Shown here in pieces: positions 18,805-28,582 of a DNA stretch of 64,000 nucleotides (within the stretch, counting starts at the first letter, position 1; each line of letters begins with the position of its first letter). The DNA lies in NCBI GenBank assembly GCA_020026175.1, contig JAHHQV010000001.1, forward strand, positions 62,001 to 126,000, in the 5' to 3' direction. Position numbers and translations under genes: made by a program. The DNA comes from Phocaeicola sp. Its GTDB lineage: Bacteria; Bacteroidota; Bacteroidia; Bacteroidales; Bacteroidaceae. Below the pieces are notes generated by a model, which ran no database searches, was not told where the DNA came from, and was given only the letters and a program-made list of their open reading frames with translations.

Positions 18805-19995
18805 ATGTACGGTAAATTTAAAGAATTTTTATCGGCTGAGCTTTCAAATATCGAGGCTGCCGGTTTATACAAAAATGAGAGAATTATCACAACACCTCAG
18901 CGTGCAGATATCAAACTGAGTGCTGGTGACAATGTTTTGAACTTCTGTGCCAACAATTATCTTGGCCTGTCAGACAACAAGCGTCTTATAGAAGCTGCAA
19001 AGGCTGCTATGGACACTCATGGATATGGAATGTCTTCTGTACGTTTCATCTGTGGGACTCAGGACTTGCACAAACAGCTTGAGGCTGCCATTTCTGATTA
19101 CTTCAAGACAGAAGATACAATCCTTTATGCTGCGTGCTTTGATGCTAATGGTGGTCTTTTCGAACCATTGCTTACAGAGGAAGATGCAATAATTTCGGAT
19201 TCATTGAATCATGCTTCTATTATCGATGGTGTTCGTTTGTGTAAGGCTAAGCGTTATCGTTATGCTAATGCTGATATGGCCGACCTTGAACGTTGCCTTA
19301 AGGAAGCTCAGGCACAGCGTTTCCGTATTATTGCAACAGACGGAGTATTCTCTATGGACGGAAATGTGGCACCAATGGATAAGATATGCGATTTGGCAGA
19401 GAAATATGATGCATTGGTTATGGTTGATGAATCTCACTCTGCTGGTGTGGTAGGTCCTACAGGTCATGGTGTAGCCGAACAATATGATGTATATGGTCGT
19501 GTTGATATATTTACTGGAACACTAGGTAAAGCATTTGGCGGTGCAATGGGTGGATTTACAACAGGACGTAAGGAAATAATCGACATGTTGCGTCAGCGTT
19601 CTCGTCCTTATCTGTTCTCTAATTCGGTAGCTCCTGCAATTATAGGTGCCAGCCTTGAAATGTTTAAGATATTGAAGGAAAGCGACAGCTTGCATGACAA
19701 GCTTATGGAAAATGTAAACTATTTCCGTGATAATATGCTTGCTGCAGGATTTGACATCAAGCCTACTCAGAGTGCAATATGCGCAGTGATGTTGTATGAT
19801 GCAAAACTGTCTCAGGACTTTGCTGCACGTATGCAGGAAGAAGGTATTTACGTAACAGGATTCTATTATCCGGTGGTTCCTAAAGGTCAGGCACGTATCC
19901 GTGTGCAGCTTTCTGCCGGTCACGAACGCGAACACCTTGACAGAGCAATTGCTGCATTTATAAAGATTGGCAAGGAACTTGGAGTCATAAAATAA
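18805..19995 (+). CDS. kbl: 2-amino-3-ketobutyrate CoA ligase (glycine C-acetyltransferase)
   Basis: Kbl is a PLP enzyme that cleaves 2-amino-3-ketobutyrate with CoA to glycine and acetyl-CoA. The 396 residues match the family length. The PLP lysine is Lys242 in GTLGKAFGGAMGG; other family signatures are FCANNYLGLS, GMSSVRFICGT, DSLNHASIIDGVRL and VDESHSAG. It is transcribed divergently from the threonine dehydrogenase across a 135-bp gap, so the pair forms a two-step threonine catabolic module. A related alpha-oxoamine synthase such as BioF is possible in principle, but the sequence and neighbour favour Kbl. Confidence 0.94.
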   Translation: MYGKFKEFLSAELSNIEAAGLYKNERIITTPQRADIKLSAGDNVLNFCANNYLGLSDNKRLIEAAKAAMDTHGYGMSSVRFICGTQDLHKQLEAAISDYFKTEDTILYAACFDANGGLFEPLLTEEDAIISDSLNHASIIDGVRLCKAKRYRYANADMADLERCLKEAQAQRFRIIATDGVFSMDGNVAPMDKICDLAEKYDALVMVDESHSAGVVGPTGHGVAEQYDVYGRVDIFTGTLGKAFGGAMGGFTTGRKEIIDMLRQRSRPYLFSNSVAPAIIGASLEMFKILKESDSLHDKLMENVNYFRDNMLAAGFDIKPTQSAICAVMLYDAKLSQDFAARMQEEGIYVTGFYYPVVPKGQARIRVQLSAGHEREHLDRAIAAFIKIGKELGVIK

Positions 19996-20022
19996 ATCTG
20001 CTCCATTCTGTAAAATAAAAAA

Positions 20023-20076
20023 GAAGCGCTTAATTACACATTATCTCAATGTATAGTAAGCGCTTCTGTTTTTTTA
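20023..20076. terminator. Intrinsic terminator between kbl and the convergent tRNA gene
   Basis: GAAGCGCTTA pairs perfectly with TAAGCGCTTC, with a further inner pairing (ACATT with AATGT), and T and A tracts lie on both sides. It ends kbl and can also end the tRNA transcript from the other strand. Confidence 0.85.
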
Positions 20077-20114
20077 GCATTTTAAAGAAATGCATCATTT
20101 TTGGACTTTCTTTG

Positions 20115-20186
20115 TACCCTCGAGGGGAATCGAACCCCTATCTAAAGTTTAGGAAACTTCTATTCTATCCGTTGAACTACAAGGGC
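20115..20186 (-). tRNA. tRNA-Arg (anticodon CCU)
   Basis: The minus strand folds as a cloverleaf. The acceptor stem is GCCCTTG with CGAGGGT (two G-U pairs), the D arm contains AGTTCAACGGATAGAAT, and the anticodon stem GAAGT/ACTTT encloses loop TTCCTAA with anticodon CCT. The T arm is AGGGG, loop TTCGATT, CCCCT. CCA is not encoded. The gene is 72 nt and reads AGG codons. Confidence 0.93.
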
Positions 20187-20204
20187 ATTTATCTCAATGC
20201 TTTG

Positions 20205-20235
20205 CAAAAATACATCTTTTTACTGATTATACAAT
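20205..20235 (-). promoter_or_regulatory. Putative promoter of tRNA-Arg
   Basis: On the minus strand a -7 box TATTTTTG (20205-20212) is preceded after 19 bp by ATTG (20232-20235), close to the -33 TTTG. The -7 box lies 18 bp upstream of the mature tRNA 5' end. Confidence 0.5.
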
Positions 20236-20281
20236 CTTTTTAATAAAAAAAATACATACCATTCTGTTTTGTGAAAAATTA

Positions 20282-20313
20282 TTTGGTTTTTATATATAAA
20301 ACCATCATTTTTG
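20282..20313 (+). promoter_or_regulatory. Putative promoter of korAB with a near-palindromic spacer
   Basis: TTTG at 20282-20285 and CATTTTTG at 20306-20313 (one mismatch to TAnnTTTG) are separated by exactly 20 bp. The spacer reads as a near-palindrome (GGTTTT, TATATA core, AAAACC), which might be an operator. Confidence 0.45.
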
Positions 20314-20352
20314 CGATTATTCTTATTTGTAGAACTTTAAATTTACATTGTT

Positions 20353-22206
20353 ATGATAGAAGAAGATTTGGTCAAGGAGATAGATGATGTCGTAGTACGA
20401 TTCTCTGGTGACTCAGGCGACGGTATGCAGTTGGCCGGAAACTTGTTTTCCAATATTTCTGCAACCGAGGGCAACGACATAAGTACTTTTCCTGATTATC
20501 CAGCTGATATAAGGGCTCCTCAAGGTAGTCTTACAGGAGTTTCAGGATTTCAGGTCCATATAGGTTCGAACAAGGTTTATACTCCGGGAGACAAATGTGA
20601 TGTCCTTGTGGCCATGAATCCTGCAGCATTGAAGACACAATATAAATATTGCAAGCCACAATCGGTTATAATTATAGATACAGACTCTTTTACAAAACGT
20701 GATTTGGAAAAGGCTCAGTTTCAGTTGGGCAATCCTTTTTCGGAACTTGGAATAAAGAATGAAGTGATAGAAGTGGCAATAACCACAATGTGTAAAGAAT
20801 GTCTTAAAGACAGCGGACTTGACAACAAGTCTATACTTCGTACAAAGAATATGTTTGCATTGGGACTTGTATGCTGGCTGTATCACCGTGATATAAAGAT
20901 AGGCGAAAAGATATTGAGAGATAAATTTGCAAAGAAACCCGAAATAGCCGAAGCTAATATCGAGGTGATGTATGCAGGTTATCAGTTCGGGGCAAATACT
21001 CATGCTTCTGTTTCGTTGGGGTATAGAGTGCCGTGTAAAGCGCAGAAGGCAGTAGGCAAGTATATGGATATAAATGGCAACAAGGCTACGGCTTATGGGC
21101 TTATTGCTGCAGCCGAGAAGGCTGGTCTTGAACTTTATCTAGGTTCTTATCCTATTACTCCTGCTACTGATATTCTTCACGAACTAGCCAAACACAAGTC
21201 TTTGGGTATAAAGACAGTGCAGTGTGAAGATGAAATTGCTGGATGTGCATCGGCTGTTGGAGCTGCATTTGCTGGTGCGCTTGCTGTAACTACAACTTCA
21301 GGTCCTGGCATATGTCTGAAAAGTGAGGCTATGAATCTGGCTGTAATAACAGAACTTCCTTTGGTTATTATAGATGTGCAGCGCGGAGGTCCATCTACAG
21401 GTTTGCCTACCAAATCGGAACAGACGGACTTGCTTCAGGCCTTGTATGGACGCAATGGAGAGAGTCCTATGCCTGTAATTGCTGCAACTTCTCCTACTGA
21501 CTGTTTCGATTCGGCATATATGGCATGTAAGATAGCACTTGAACATATGACTCCGGTTGTGTTTCTGTCAGATGCGTATATTGCAAATGGCTCTTCTTCG
21601 TGGAAACTTCCAGACTTGAATGATTGGCCGTCAATCTGTCCTCCTTTTGTTACTCCTGATATGGCTTCGTATTGGACTCCTTTCCTTCGTAACTATGATA
21701 CAGGTGTACGTTATTGGGCAAAACCTGGTACAGAGAATTTCATGCATCGTATAGGGGGTCTTGAAAAGAGTAGCGAGACTGGTGCTATTTCTACAGAGCC
21801 CGAAAATCATCATCATATGACATTGTTGCGTGCCGAAAAAATAGTAAAGATTGCAGATACATTGCCTCTTTTAGAAGTTGAGGGAGATGCTGAAGCTGAT
21901 TTGCTGATTGTTGGTTTTGGAGGTACTTATGGTCATCTACATTCTGCTATGGATATACTTAACATACGGGGTGAAAAAGTAGCACTTGCCCATTTCCGCT
22001 TTATCAATCCTTTGCCAAAGAATACAGAAGAAGTATTGCGCAAGTATAAGAAGATAGTTGTTGCAGAGCAGAATATGGGACAGTTTGCAGGATATCTGCG
22101 TATGAAGATAGAAGGATTGCATTTACATCAGTTTAATCAGGTAAAAGGTCAGCCTTTTGTAGTGCAGGAATTGGTTGAAGCTTTCACTAAAATATTGGAG
22201 GAATAA
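20353..22206 (+). CDS. korA: 2-oxoacid:ferredoxin oxidoreductase, fused gamma-alpha subunit (KorA type)
   Basis: With KorB this enzyme decarboxylates a 2-oxoacid, most likely 2-oxoglutarate, passing electrons to ferredoxin, or runs in reverse to fix CO2 in the reductive branch used by anaerobes. The 617 residues combine an N-terminal gamma domain (about 10-195, FSGDSGDGMQLAGNL) with an alpha pyrimidine-binding domain (about 215-450, LGSYPITPATDILHELA, TTSGPGICLKSEAMNLA) and a C-terminal transketolase-like domain. korB starts 4 bp after the stop. Specificity for 2-oxoglutarate over other oxoacids is inferred from the gamma-alpha plus beta layout. Confidence 0.92.
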   Translation: MIEEDLVKEIDDVVVRFSGDSGDGMQLAGNLFSNISATEGNDISTFPDYPADIRAPQGSLTGVSGFQVHIGSNKVYTPGDKCDVLVAMNPAALKTQYKYCKPQSVIIIDTDSFTKRDLEKAQFQLGNPFSELGIKNEVIEVAITTMCKECLKDSGLDNKSILRTKNMFALGLVCWLYHRDIKIGEKILRDKFAKKPEIAEANIEVMYAGYQFGANTHASVSLGYRVPCKAQKAVGKYMDINGNKATAYGLIAAAEKAGLELYLGSYPITPATDILHELAKHKSLGIKTVQCEDEIAGCASAVGAAFAGALAVTTTSGPGICLKSEAMNLAVITELPLVIIDVQRGGPSTGLPTKSEQTDLLQALYGRNGESPMPVIAATSPTDCFDSAYMACKIALEHMTPVVFLSDAYIANGSSSWKLPDLNDWPSICPPFVTPDMASYWTPFLRNYDTGVRYWAKPGTENFMHRIGGLEKSSETGAISTEPENHHHMTLLRAEKIVKIADTLPLLEVEGDAEADLLIVGFGGTYGHLHSAMDILNIRGEKVALAHFRFINPLPKNTEEVLRKYKKIVVAEQNMGQFAGYLRMKIEGLHLHQFNQVKGQPFVVQELVEAFTKILEE

Positions 22207-22210
22207 TATT

Positions 22211-23221
22211 ATGTACGAGAAAAAATATATAGCGGCCGATTATAAAGCTGGACAGCCACGCTGGTGTCCAGGATGTGGTGACCATGCTTTTCTGAATTCG
22301 TTTCATAAAGCATTGGCAGAGATAGGGACTCCTCCTCATGAAATAGCAGTAATATCTGGAATAGGATGTTCGTCACGTCTGCCTTATTATATGAATACAT
22401 ATGGAATGCATACCATTCATGGTCGAGCAGCTGCCATTGCTACAGGTGTGAAAGTGGCTAATCCAAAATTGACAGTATGGCAGATTTCGGGAGATGGAGA
22501 CGGGTTGGCTATCGGTGGAAATCATTTTATACATGCTATTCGCCGTAATGTGGATATTAATATAATATTGCTTAACAACCGTATTTATGGTCTTACAAAA
22601 GGGCAGTATTCTCCTACTTCAGTAAGGGGATTTGTCAGCAAATCTTCACCTTATGGCACAGTGGAAGATCCTTTCCGTCCTGCCGAATTGTGTTTTGGAG
22701 CCCGTGGGCGTTTCTTTGCACGTTGTGCAGCTGTAGATGGAAATCCTTCGGTAGAAGTACTTAAGGCGGCAGAGAAACATAAAGGAACATCGGTTGTAGA
22801 GGTGCTTCAGAATTGTGTGATATTTAATGATGGTACACATAATTATATAGCGAAGAAAGAAGACCGTGACCGCAATGCTATCTATTTGAAACATGGTGAA
22901 CCTATGCTTTTTGGACCTAATAAGGAATTCGGACTTATGCAGGAAGGCTTTGGCCTGAAGGTTGTGAAGTTGGGCGAGAATGGAATTACTGAAAAAAACA
23001 TTCTTGTGCATGATGCCCATTGTATGGATAATACACTTCAGTTGAAACTGGCATTGATGGAAGGGCCTGATTTTCCTATAGCACTGGGAGTGATACGTGA
23101 TGTGGAGGCTCCTACATACGATGAGTCGGTGGAAGAACAGATAAAAGAAGTATCTGAAAAGAAGGGTTATCATAATTTTGCAGAATTGCTGGATACTAAT
23201 GATACATGGGAAATAAAGTAG
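22211..23221 (+). CDS. korB: 2-oxoacid:ferredoxin oxidoreductase beta subunit (KorB type)
   Basis: This is the thiamine-pyrophosphate-binding beta subunit. I chose ATG 22211, giving 336 residues that begin MYEKKYIAADYKAG; an in-frame ATG inside korA would add 12 unlikely residues. Cys19 and Cys22 (WCPGCGDH) and later cysteines probably hold the 4Fe-4S cluster. The TPP motif is GDGDGLAIGGNH with the downstream ILLNN. It lies 4 bp after korA in one operon, ending at the terminator at 23250-23294. Confidence 0.93.
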   Translation: MYEKKYIAADYKAGQPRWCPGCGDHAFLNSFHKALAEIGTPPHEIAVISGIGCSSRLPYYMNTYGMHTIHGRAAAIATGVKVANPKLTVWQISGDGDGLAIGGNHFIHAIRRNVDINIILLNNRIYGLTKGQYSPTSVRGFVSKSSPYGTVEDPFRPAELCFGARGRFFARCAAVDGNPSVEVLKAAEKHKGTSVVEVLQNCVIFNDGTHNYIAKKEDRDRNAIYLKHGEPMLFGPNKEFGLMQEGFGLKVVKLGENGITEKNILVHDAHCMDNTLQLKLALMEGPDFPIALGVIRDVEAPTYDESVEEQIKEVSEKKGYHNFAELLDTNDTWEIK

Positions 23222-23249
23222 GAATTTTATTCTGAAATGATGGATTTAT

Positions 23250-23294
23250 AAAAGGTATCAGAATGATTTGAAAATAATCATCCTGATACCTTTT
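23250..23294 (+). terminator. Intrinsic terminator after korB
   Basis: AAAAGGTATCAG...ATGATT pairs with AATCAT...CTGATACCTTTT around a short A-rich loop, followed by a T tract. Confidence 0.85.
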
Positions 23295-23434
23295 CTTTTG
23301 ATTCTTTTGATAAATGTTTTAATATTTCAATATGCGGATGTTATTATGGTTTGTATAAGTATTTTTATATGCGTCTTTTTGTTTTTGTAACTCCAATATT
23401 ATCTTGATTTACATACGAAAATAAAAGGTAATTT

Positions 23435-23465
23435 TTTGTATGATTATAAAAAAACATTACATTTG
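23435..23465 (+). promoter_or_regulatory. Promoter of susC/susD locus 2
   Basis: TTTG (23435-23438, within a TTTTTTG run) and TACATTTG (23458-23465) are separated by 19 bp, an excellent fit to the Bacteroides promoter. It leaves an 85-nt leader before the susC ATG. No long inverted repeats or simple repeats flank it, unlike the other two susC loci. The rest of the 329-bp gap holds only the korB terminator and A/T-rich sequence. Confidence 0.7.
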
Positions 23466-23550
23466 TGGAAAGGTGGTGACTGCACTACTCTTTTATGTTA
23501 AAACATGTAACTAAACTTTTGATTTAATATTATAAATAAAAAACAGATTC

Positions 23551-26500
23551 ATGGTTAAGAATTTTAGGACATTCAGTATGTTACTGTTCTTGAGTGGAAT
23601 CTCCACAGGAATGGTGTATGCTATGCCAAATCCAAATGGTATAGCTGATTCTCAAGCTTCTCAGCAGAATGATGTTTGTAATGGTGTGGTTAAAGACGCA
23701 CTTGGTGAAACCGTAATCGGAGCATCTGTGGTTGTAAAAGGTACTACTAACGGTACAATTACTGGTCTTGACGGTGACTTCTCTCTTCAGAATGTAAAGA
23801 AAGGTGATGTAATTCAGATTTCTTTTGTAGGTTATCAGACTCTAGAGGTGGTTTATAACGGACAACCAATAAATGTAACATTGAAGGACGATACTCAGAA
23901 AATAGACGAAGTCGTTGTTACAGCTTTGGGTATTAAACGTCAGTCTCGTTCTTTGGGATATTCTACAACCCAGGTCGGAGGTGAAGATTTTGCTTTGGCA
24001 AGAGATCCTAACTTGGGAAATGCTCTTTCTGGTAAGGTGGCAGGTGTAAGTGTTTCTGGTAATGCAACAGGAGGTGGTTCAAGCCGTGTAATTATCCGAG
24101 GTAATGCTTCTCTTACAGGTAATAACCAACCTCTTTATGTAGTGGACGGAGTTCCATATGACAACACTAATCTTGGTAGTGCAGGAACTTGGGGAGGAAT
24201 GGATATGGGTGATGGATTGAATAACATCAACCCAGACGACATCGAAAGTATGCAAGTTCTAAAAGGTGCTGCAGCCTCTGCCCTTTATGGTTATCGTGGT
24301 GGTAATGGTGCAATTCTTATTACTACAAAATCAGGGAAGAAGGGTAAACCTATTTCTATAGAATTCAACAACAATCTTACTTTTAATACTATTTACGACT
24401 ATCGTGATTATCAGAAAGTATTCGGACAGGGAACAGAAGGTAAGAGACCTACATCAATTACATCAGCTCAGAAGTCGGAAATGAATAGCTGGGGTGAAGC
24501 TCTCGATGGAGGGGATGCGGTAAATTTCCTTGGAGATACTTATAAATATTCTTATGTAGACAACTGGGATAACTTCTATCGCACAGGATTGAACAATTCT
24601 ACATCATTGTCTATCAGTGGAGCCTCAGAAAAAATATCTTATCGTTTTGGCGTCTCTAATGTTTACGAAAAAAGTATTCTTCCTAATTCAGGTAATAATC
24701 AGCAGAGCATTAATATGAATACTACATATGATATTACCAAAAACCTTCATTTGATGGTCAATGCCAACTATGTATTCGAACATTTTGATGGACGTTCTAA
24801 CTTGTCGGATGGTAATGGTAATACAAATGCTTCTTTGATACATCGTGGTAACTCTTTTGATATCAGATGGCTGAAACGTGGTTCGGCTGAATCGAATTGG
24901 GGTTCGGATGCTGATGGAAAAGAATTGTTGGGAGGTGATAATGTATATTTCAATAATCCATATTGGTTACAGTATAGAAAGACTAATGAAACCAACAAAA
25001 ACCGTCTTACAGGTGCCATGACATTGAAATGGGATATTACAGACTGGTTGTATGTGCAAGGTGCAGTGCAAAGAGATGGATATAATCTTGACTTCAAGCA
25101 AGTACAGCCTATTGGTGCTGCTGCTGACCCTGCTGGATGGATGACAGAATATTCAAAAAATTTCTCGGAAATTAATCTCAACTATTTGTTGGGATTCAAT
25201 AAGGAATTTGGTGATTTTTCTGTAGGTGCAACTCTTGGTGGAAACCGCCAAAGGAATATAATGAAACAATATTTTGTATCGGATGGTGGTCGTCCTTTTG
25301 TTGTTGACGGATTATGGTCTGTAAATAATCTGGAAGATAAGCGTCCAAGAAAAGAATATACAGAGTATCAAGTAAACTCAGTATATGCTACAGTCGATTT
25401 GGGCTGGAAAAACCAGTTGTTCTTGAACCTGACAGGACGTAATGACTGGTTCTCTACATTGAATCCAGATAATAACAGTTATTTCTATCCTTCGGCTACA
25501 TTGTCATGGGTGTTTACAGATACATTCAAGGCTCCCGAATGGTTTAATTTTGGTAAACTTCGTGTTTCTCATGCTTATGCATCCAATGGTACAAACCCTT
25601 ATCAGAATATATTCTTATACAAGTTGAGAAACTATAAAGTGAACGGTCAAAATGTAGTTACACAGAATAATAATGATATCATGCCTAACAAAAACCTTAA
25701 ACCTGTTCAGATTTCAGAATCGGAAGTAGGTTTGAACTTGTCGTTCTTCCAGAACCGTCTTTCTTTTGATATGGCATATTATATCAAGAATACTAAAGAT
25801 GATATAGCTGTAATTTCAACTTCCGGTTCTTCTGGCTATAAGGCTAAGGTTGCAAATATCGGTGAAATACGAAATCAAGGTTTTGAATTTATGATGGATG
25901 TGGTTCCTGTCAAGACCAAAGATTTTATGTGGAACTCTACTATAAATTTTGCTTATAATAATAGTGAGGTAAAATACTTGGGTGAAGGTGTTGAACGTCT
26001 TCAGATAGATGGAGCATCATCACGTTCGGGTAACGTTTCAGTTCAGAATGTAGTAGGTTCTTCATACGGTGAACTTATCGGTTATAAATATAAACGTGAT
26101 GACAATGGCAATATCGTTTACAAGGATGGTATAGCTCAGGCTTCTGACGAATTGACAAGTCTAGGCAATGGTGTCTACAAGTTTACAGGCGGATGGAGAA
26201 ACTCATTCTCATATAAGAATTTCTCTTTGGCATTCTTGCTTGACTTCAAGTTTGGTGCACAAGTATTCTCTGGTACAAACTATTCACTATATGGTGAAGG
26301 ACTTCATAAAGAAACATTGGTGGGCCGTACTCCAAAAGACCCTAACGCTATAATAGTAGGTGAAGGTGTAATGTGGGATGATAATGAAGGTAAGTATGTG
26401 AAGAATACAGTAGGTGTAGATGCACAGCATTATTATAAAGGTATAGTGAGCAATAATATTGCAGAAGAGTTTGTTTACAATGCAAGCTTTATCAAACTTA

Positions 26501-26727
26501 GAGAGTTGTCTTTTGGTTATGAATTCCCTAAGTCAATCCTTGAAAAGATGAAAGTCGTTAAAGGACTGAATGTTTCTATTGTCGGACGTAATTTATGGAC
26601 ATTAATGAAGCATACTCCAAATATAGATCCGGAATCTGCTTACAATAACTCAAATGGTCAGGGACTTGAACTTAACGGTTATCCTGCAACAAGAAGTTTT
26701 GGTTTTAATGTTAATGTGAAATTCTAA
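23551..26727 (+). CDS. SusC/RagA-family TonB-linked outer-membrane transporter (locus 2)
   Basis: This 1058-residue TonB-dependent barrel has an N-terminal signal peptide ending near VYA, then a carboxypeptidase-regulatory-like domain (about 42-120). That domain is strikingly similar to the one in locus 1: both contain GTTNGTITGLDGDFSL. The TonB-box-like DEVVVTALG, plug motifs (LSGKVAGVSVSG, VDGVPYDN, VLKGAAASALYGYRGGNGA) and a barrel ending in Phe (NVNVKF) follow. The N-terminal likeness to locus 1 may reflect paralogy or partner sharing with the same TonB. susD follows 14 bp later. The substrate is unknown. Confidence 0.95.
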   Translation: MVKNFRTFSMLLFLSGISTGMVYAMPNPNGIADSQASQQNDVCNGVVKDALGETVIGASVVVKGTTNGTITGLDGDFSLQNVKKGDVIQISFVGYQTLEVVYNGQPINVTLKDDTQKIDEVVVTALGIKRQSRSLGYSTTQVGGEDFALARDPNLGNALSGKVAGVSVSGNATGGGSSRVIIRGNASLTGNNQPLYVVDGVPYDNTNLGSAGTWGGMDMGDGLNNINPDDIESMQVLKGAAASALYGYRGGNGAILITTKSGKKGKPISIEFNNNLTFNTIYDYRDYQKVFGQGTEGKRPTSITSAQKSEMNSWGEALDGGDAVNFLGDTYKYSYVDNWDNFYRTGLNNSTSLSISGASEKISYRFGVSNVYEKSILPNSGNNQQSINMNTTYDITKNLHLMVNANYVFEHFDGRSNLSDGNGNTNASLIHRGNSFDIRWLKRGSAESNWGSDADGKELLGGDNVYFNNPYWLQYRKTNETNKNRLTGAMTLKWDITDWLYVQGAVQRDGYNLDFKQVQPIGAAADPAGWMTEYSKNFSEINLNYLLGFNKEFGDFSVGATLGGNRQRNIMKQYFVSDGGRPFVVDGLWSVNNLEDKRPRKEYTEYQVNSVYATVDLGWKNQLFLNLTGRNDWFSTLNPDNNSYFYPSATLSWVFTDTFKAPEWFNFGKLRVSHAYASNGTNPYQNIFLYKLRNYKVNGQNVVTQNNNDIMPNKNLKPVQISESEVGLNLSFFQNRLSFDMAYYIKNTKDDIAVISTSGSSGYKAKVANIGEIRNQGFEFMMDVVPVKTKDFMWNSTINFAYNNSEVKYLGEGVERLQIDGASSRSGNVSVQNVVGSSYGELIGYKYKRDDNGNIVYKDGIAQASDELTSLGNGVYKFTGGWRNSFSYKNFSLAFLLDFKFGAQVFSGTNYSLYGEGLHKETLVGRTPKDPNAIIVGEGVMWDDNEGKYVKNTVGVDAQHYYKGIVSNNIAEEFVYNASFIKLRELSFGYEFPKSILEKMKVVKGLNVSIVGRNLWTLMKHTPNIDPESAYNNSNGQGLELNGYPATRSFGFNVNVKF

Positions 26728-26741
26728 TCCGTAAACTTATT

Positions 26742-28433
26742 ATGAACAATATATTTAAATATACATTTGCAGCCTTTTCTTTTGTTGCTGCATTTACAAG
26801 TTGTAGTGATTTTGGAGATACAAATATAGATCCAGAACACATGAATGAAGGAAATGTTCCTTATGAAGCTATATTTTCTAATGCTCAGCATCAGGCTCTT
26901 GGCTCTGACTGGGATGTGTGGAGAAACGGTTTGATTTATTGTGGTCAGTGGATGAATCATGTGGCTTCAATCAATCAGTGGTGGGAGTTTTCTGTATACA
27001 AGTGGAGTGATGGCTACTCTGCTGCCTACTGGGAAACATATCATAGCGACCGTGGCTCGGTAAGAGATATAACTACAGTTCTTGATAAGTGGAAAGACGA
27101 CCCTAAGCATGTTGTAGATTATAATTTCGCAAGAATAATGAGAGTCTATATAATGCATAGAATGACAGATCTTTATGGTGATATACCTTATAGTGAAGCT
27201 GGTCGTCCAGTAATTTTCTCATATCCAAAATATGACAAACAGAAGGATATTTATATGGATATGTTGAAAGAACTTGATGAGGCTCAGGCTAATTTGGGTT
27301 CGGCAAATGCCGAAATGGGTAAGCAGGATTTGTTCTTTGGTGGTAATGCAGCTTCTTGGAAGAAATTTGCAAACTCATTGATGCTGCGTATTGCTATGCG
27401 ACTTGTAAAAGTGGATGAAGCTACAGCCAAAACATATGTTGAAAAAGCTGTGAAAGGAGGACTTATTGCAAGTAACTCAGAAAATGTATTGTTGAAACAT
27501 CCAGGTGGAGTTGTAGGTAATGACTCTTCAGAACCATATGCAAAAATATTTGTGAATGGAGAATCTATAGTAAACTTCTTCTTGCATGAAAACTTTGTAA
27601 ATGAGTTGAAAGAATCGAATGACCCACGTTTGCCGCTGATTGCTGCCGTTTATGATAAAGCGCCTGAAAAAGCTATTACAGACGGAGAATATCAGAAGGA
27701 TGGTATCTATGACGCTGATAAACAACAAGGGTTGCCTGGCGGAGTTTCAAATAACAATGAAAGTAACTGGTTTATAGGTAATAATGTTGCTGAATATCCT
27801 AAATTCAACATCAAGAATTATCCTGCAACAGAAGAAGGAAAGAAGGAATTTGAAGAATATATAGGAAAAGGTTATATAAAAGAGTATTCATTGCCTAACC
27901 GCTACACTTATTCCGACCCTACATCTCCGTCTTTTGTTGTTACATATGCACAGACTGAATTCCTTTTGGCTGAAGCTGTCGTGAGAAATTATATTCAAGG
28001 AGATGCTGCACAACACTTTAATAATGGATTGAGAGCTGCTTTAGAGCAATTCGGACAGTTCCCTAATGCCAAATCTTTATATGACCATTATATGAGTAAG
28101 GAAAATATAGACAGATACTTGGCAGAAAATTCATTAGATAAGTCTAGTATAGAAGCATCTTTGAAACAAATCAATACACAGTATTGGATAAATTGTTTCT
28201 GTGATGAATATGAAACGTTTGCAAACTGGCGTCGTTCTGGATATCCTGATTTTAAGCCAAATTACGATAAAGCAAATCCTGTGCCATTGTGTGATACTGA
28301 TGGTGAAATTGCACGTCGTTTCAGATATCCTACAGATGAGTCTCAAATTAACTCTGCAAACTATAAGGAAGCAGTCAGAGGCTTGTCTAAAGGTGATAAG
28401 TTTAGCTCAAGAGTATGGTGGGATGCTGAATAA
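26742..28433 (+). CDS. SusD/RagB-like surface lipoprotein (locus 2)
   Basis: This 563-residue protein has a lipoprotein signal with Cys21 (FTSC) followed by SDFGD, suggesting surface export. Family segments include RIMRVYIMHRMTDLYGDIPYSEA, FANSLMLRIAMRLVKV and TYAQTEFLLAEAVVRN, typical of the SusD-like_2 branch, together with the C-terminal YETFANWRRSGYP. It starts 14 bp after susC and forms a two-gene operon with it. No glycosidase, protease or sensor gene accompanies the pair, so the ligand cannot be guessed. Confidence 0.92.
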   Translation: MNNIFKYTFAAFSFVAAFTSCSDFGDTNIDPEHMNEGNVPYEAIFSNAQHQALGSDWDVWRNGLIYCGQWMNHVASINQWWEFSVYKWSDGYSAAYWETYHSDRGSVRDITTVLDKWKDDPKHVVDYNFARIMRVYIMHRMTDLYGDIPYSEAGRPVIFSYPKYDKQKDIYMDMLKELDEAQANLGSANAEMGKQDLFFGGNAASWKKFANSLMLRIAMRLVKVDEATAKTYVEKAVKGGLIASNSENVLLKHPGGVVGNDSSEPYAKIFVNGESIVNFFLHENFVNELKESNDPRLPLIAAVYDKAPEKAITDGEYQKDGIYDADKQQGLPGGVSNNNESNWFIGNNVAEYPKFNIKNYPATEEGKKEFEEYIGKGYIKEYSLPNRYTYSDPTSPSFVVTYAQTEFLLAEAVVRNYIQGDAAQHFNNGLRAALEQFGQFPNAKSLYDHYMSKENIDRYLAENSLDKSSIEASLKQINTQYWINCFCDEYETFANWRRSGYPDFKPNYDKANPVPLCDTDGEIARRFRYPTDESQINSANYKEAVRGLSKGDKFSSRVWWDAE

Positions 28434-28440
28434 ATAACAT

Positions 28441-28493
28441 AAAAGAAGAGGAGGTTGTATTGGATTTTTTTCAATATAATCTCTTCTCTTTTT
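28441..28493 (+). terminator. Intrinsic terminator after susD (locus 2)
   Basis: AGAAGAG...TTGTATTG pairs with CAATATAA...CTCTTCT around a T-rich loop, followed by CTTTTT. Confidence 0.75.
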
Positions 28494-28582
28494 ATTATAT
28501 ATAAATAGAAGTTCATTTCCTGTTATTAGAAATGAAAAGTAATAAATATAATATTATAACCATCTGTTAAAATCTTTACATT

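Noticed and set aside
20049..20243. 64-codon frame overlapping tRNA-Arg
   Set aside because: It runs antisense through the tRNA gene and the kbl terminator.
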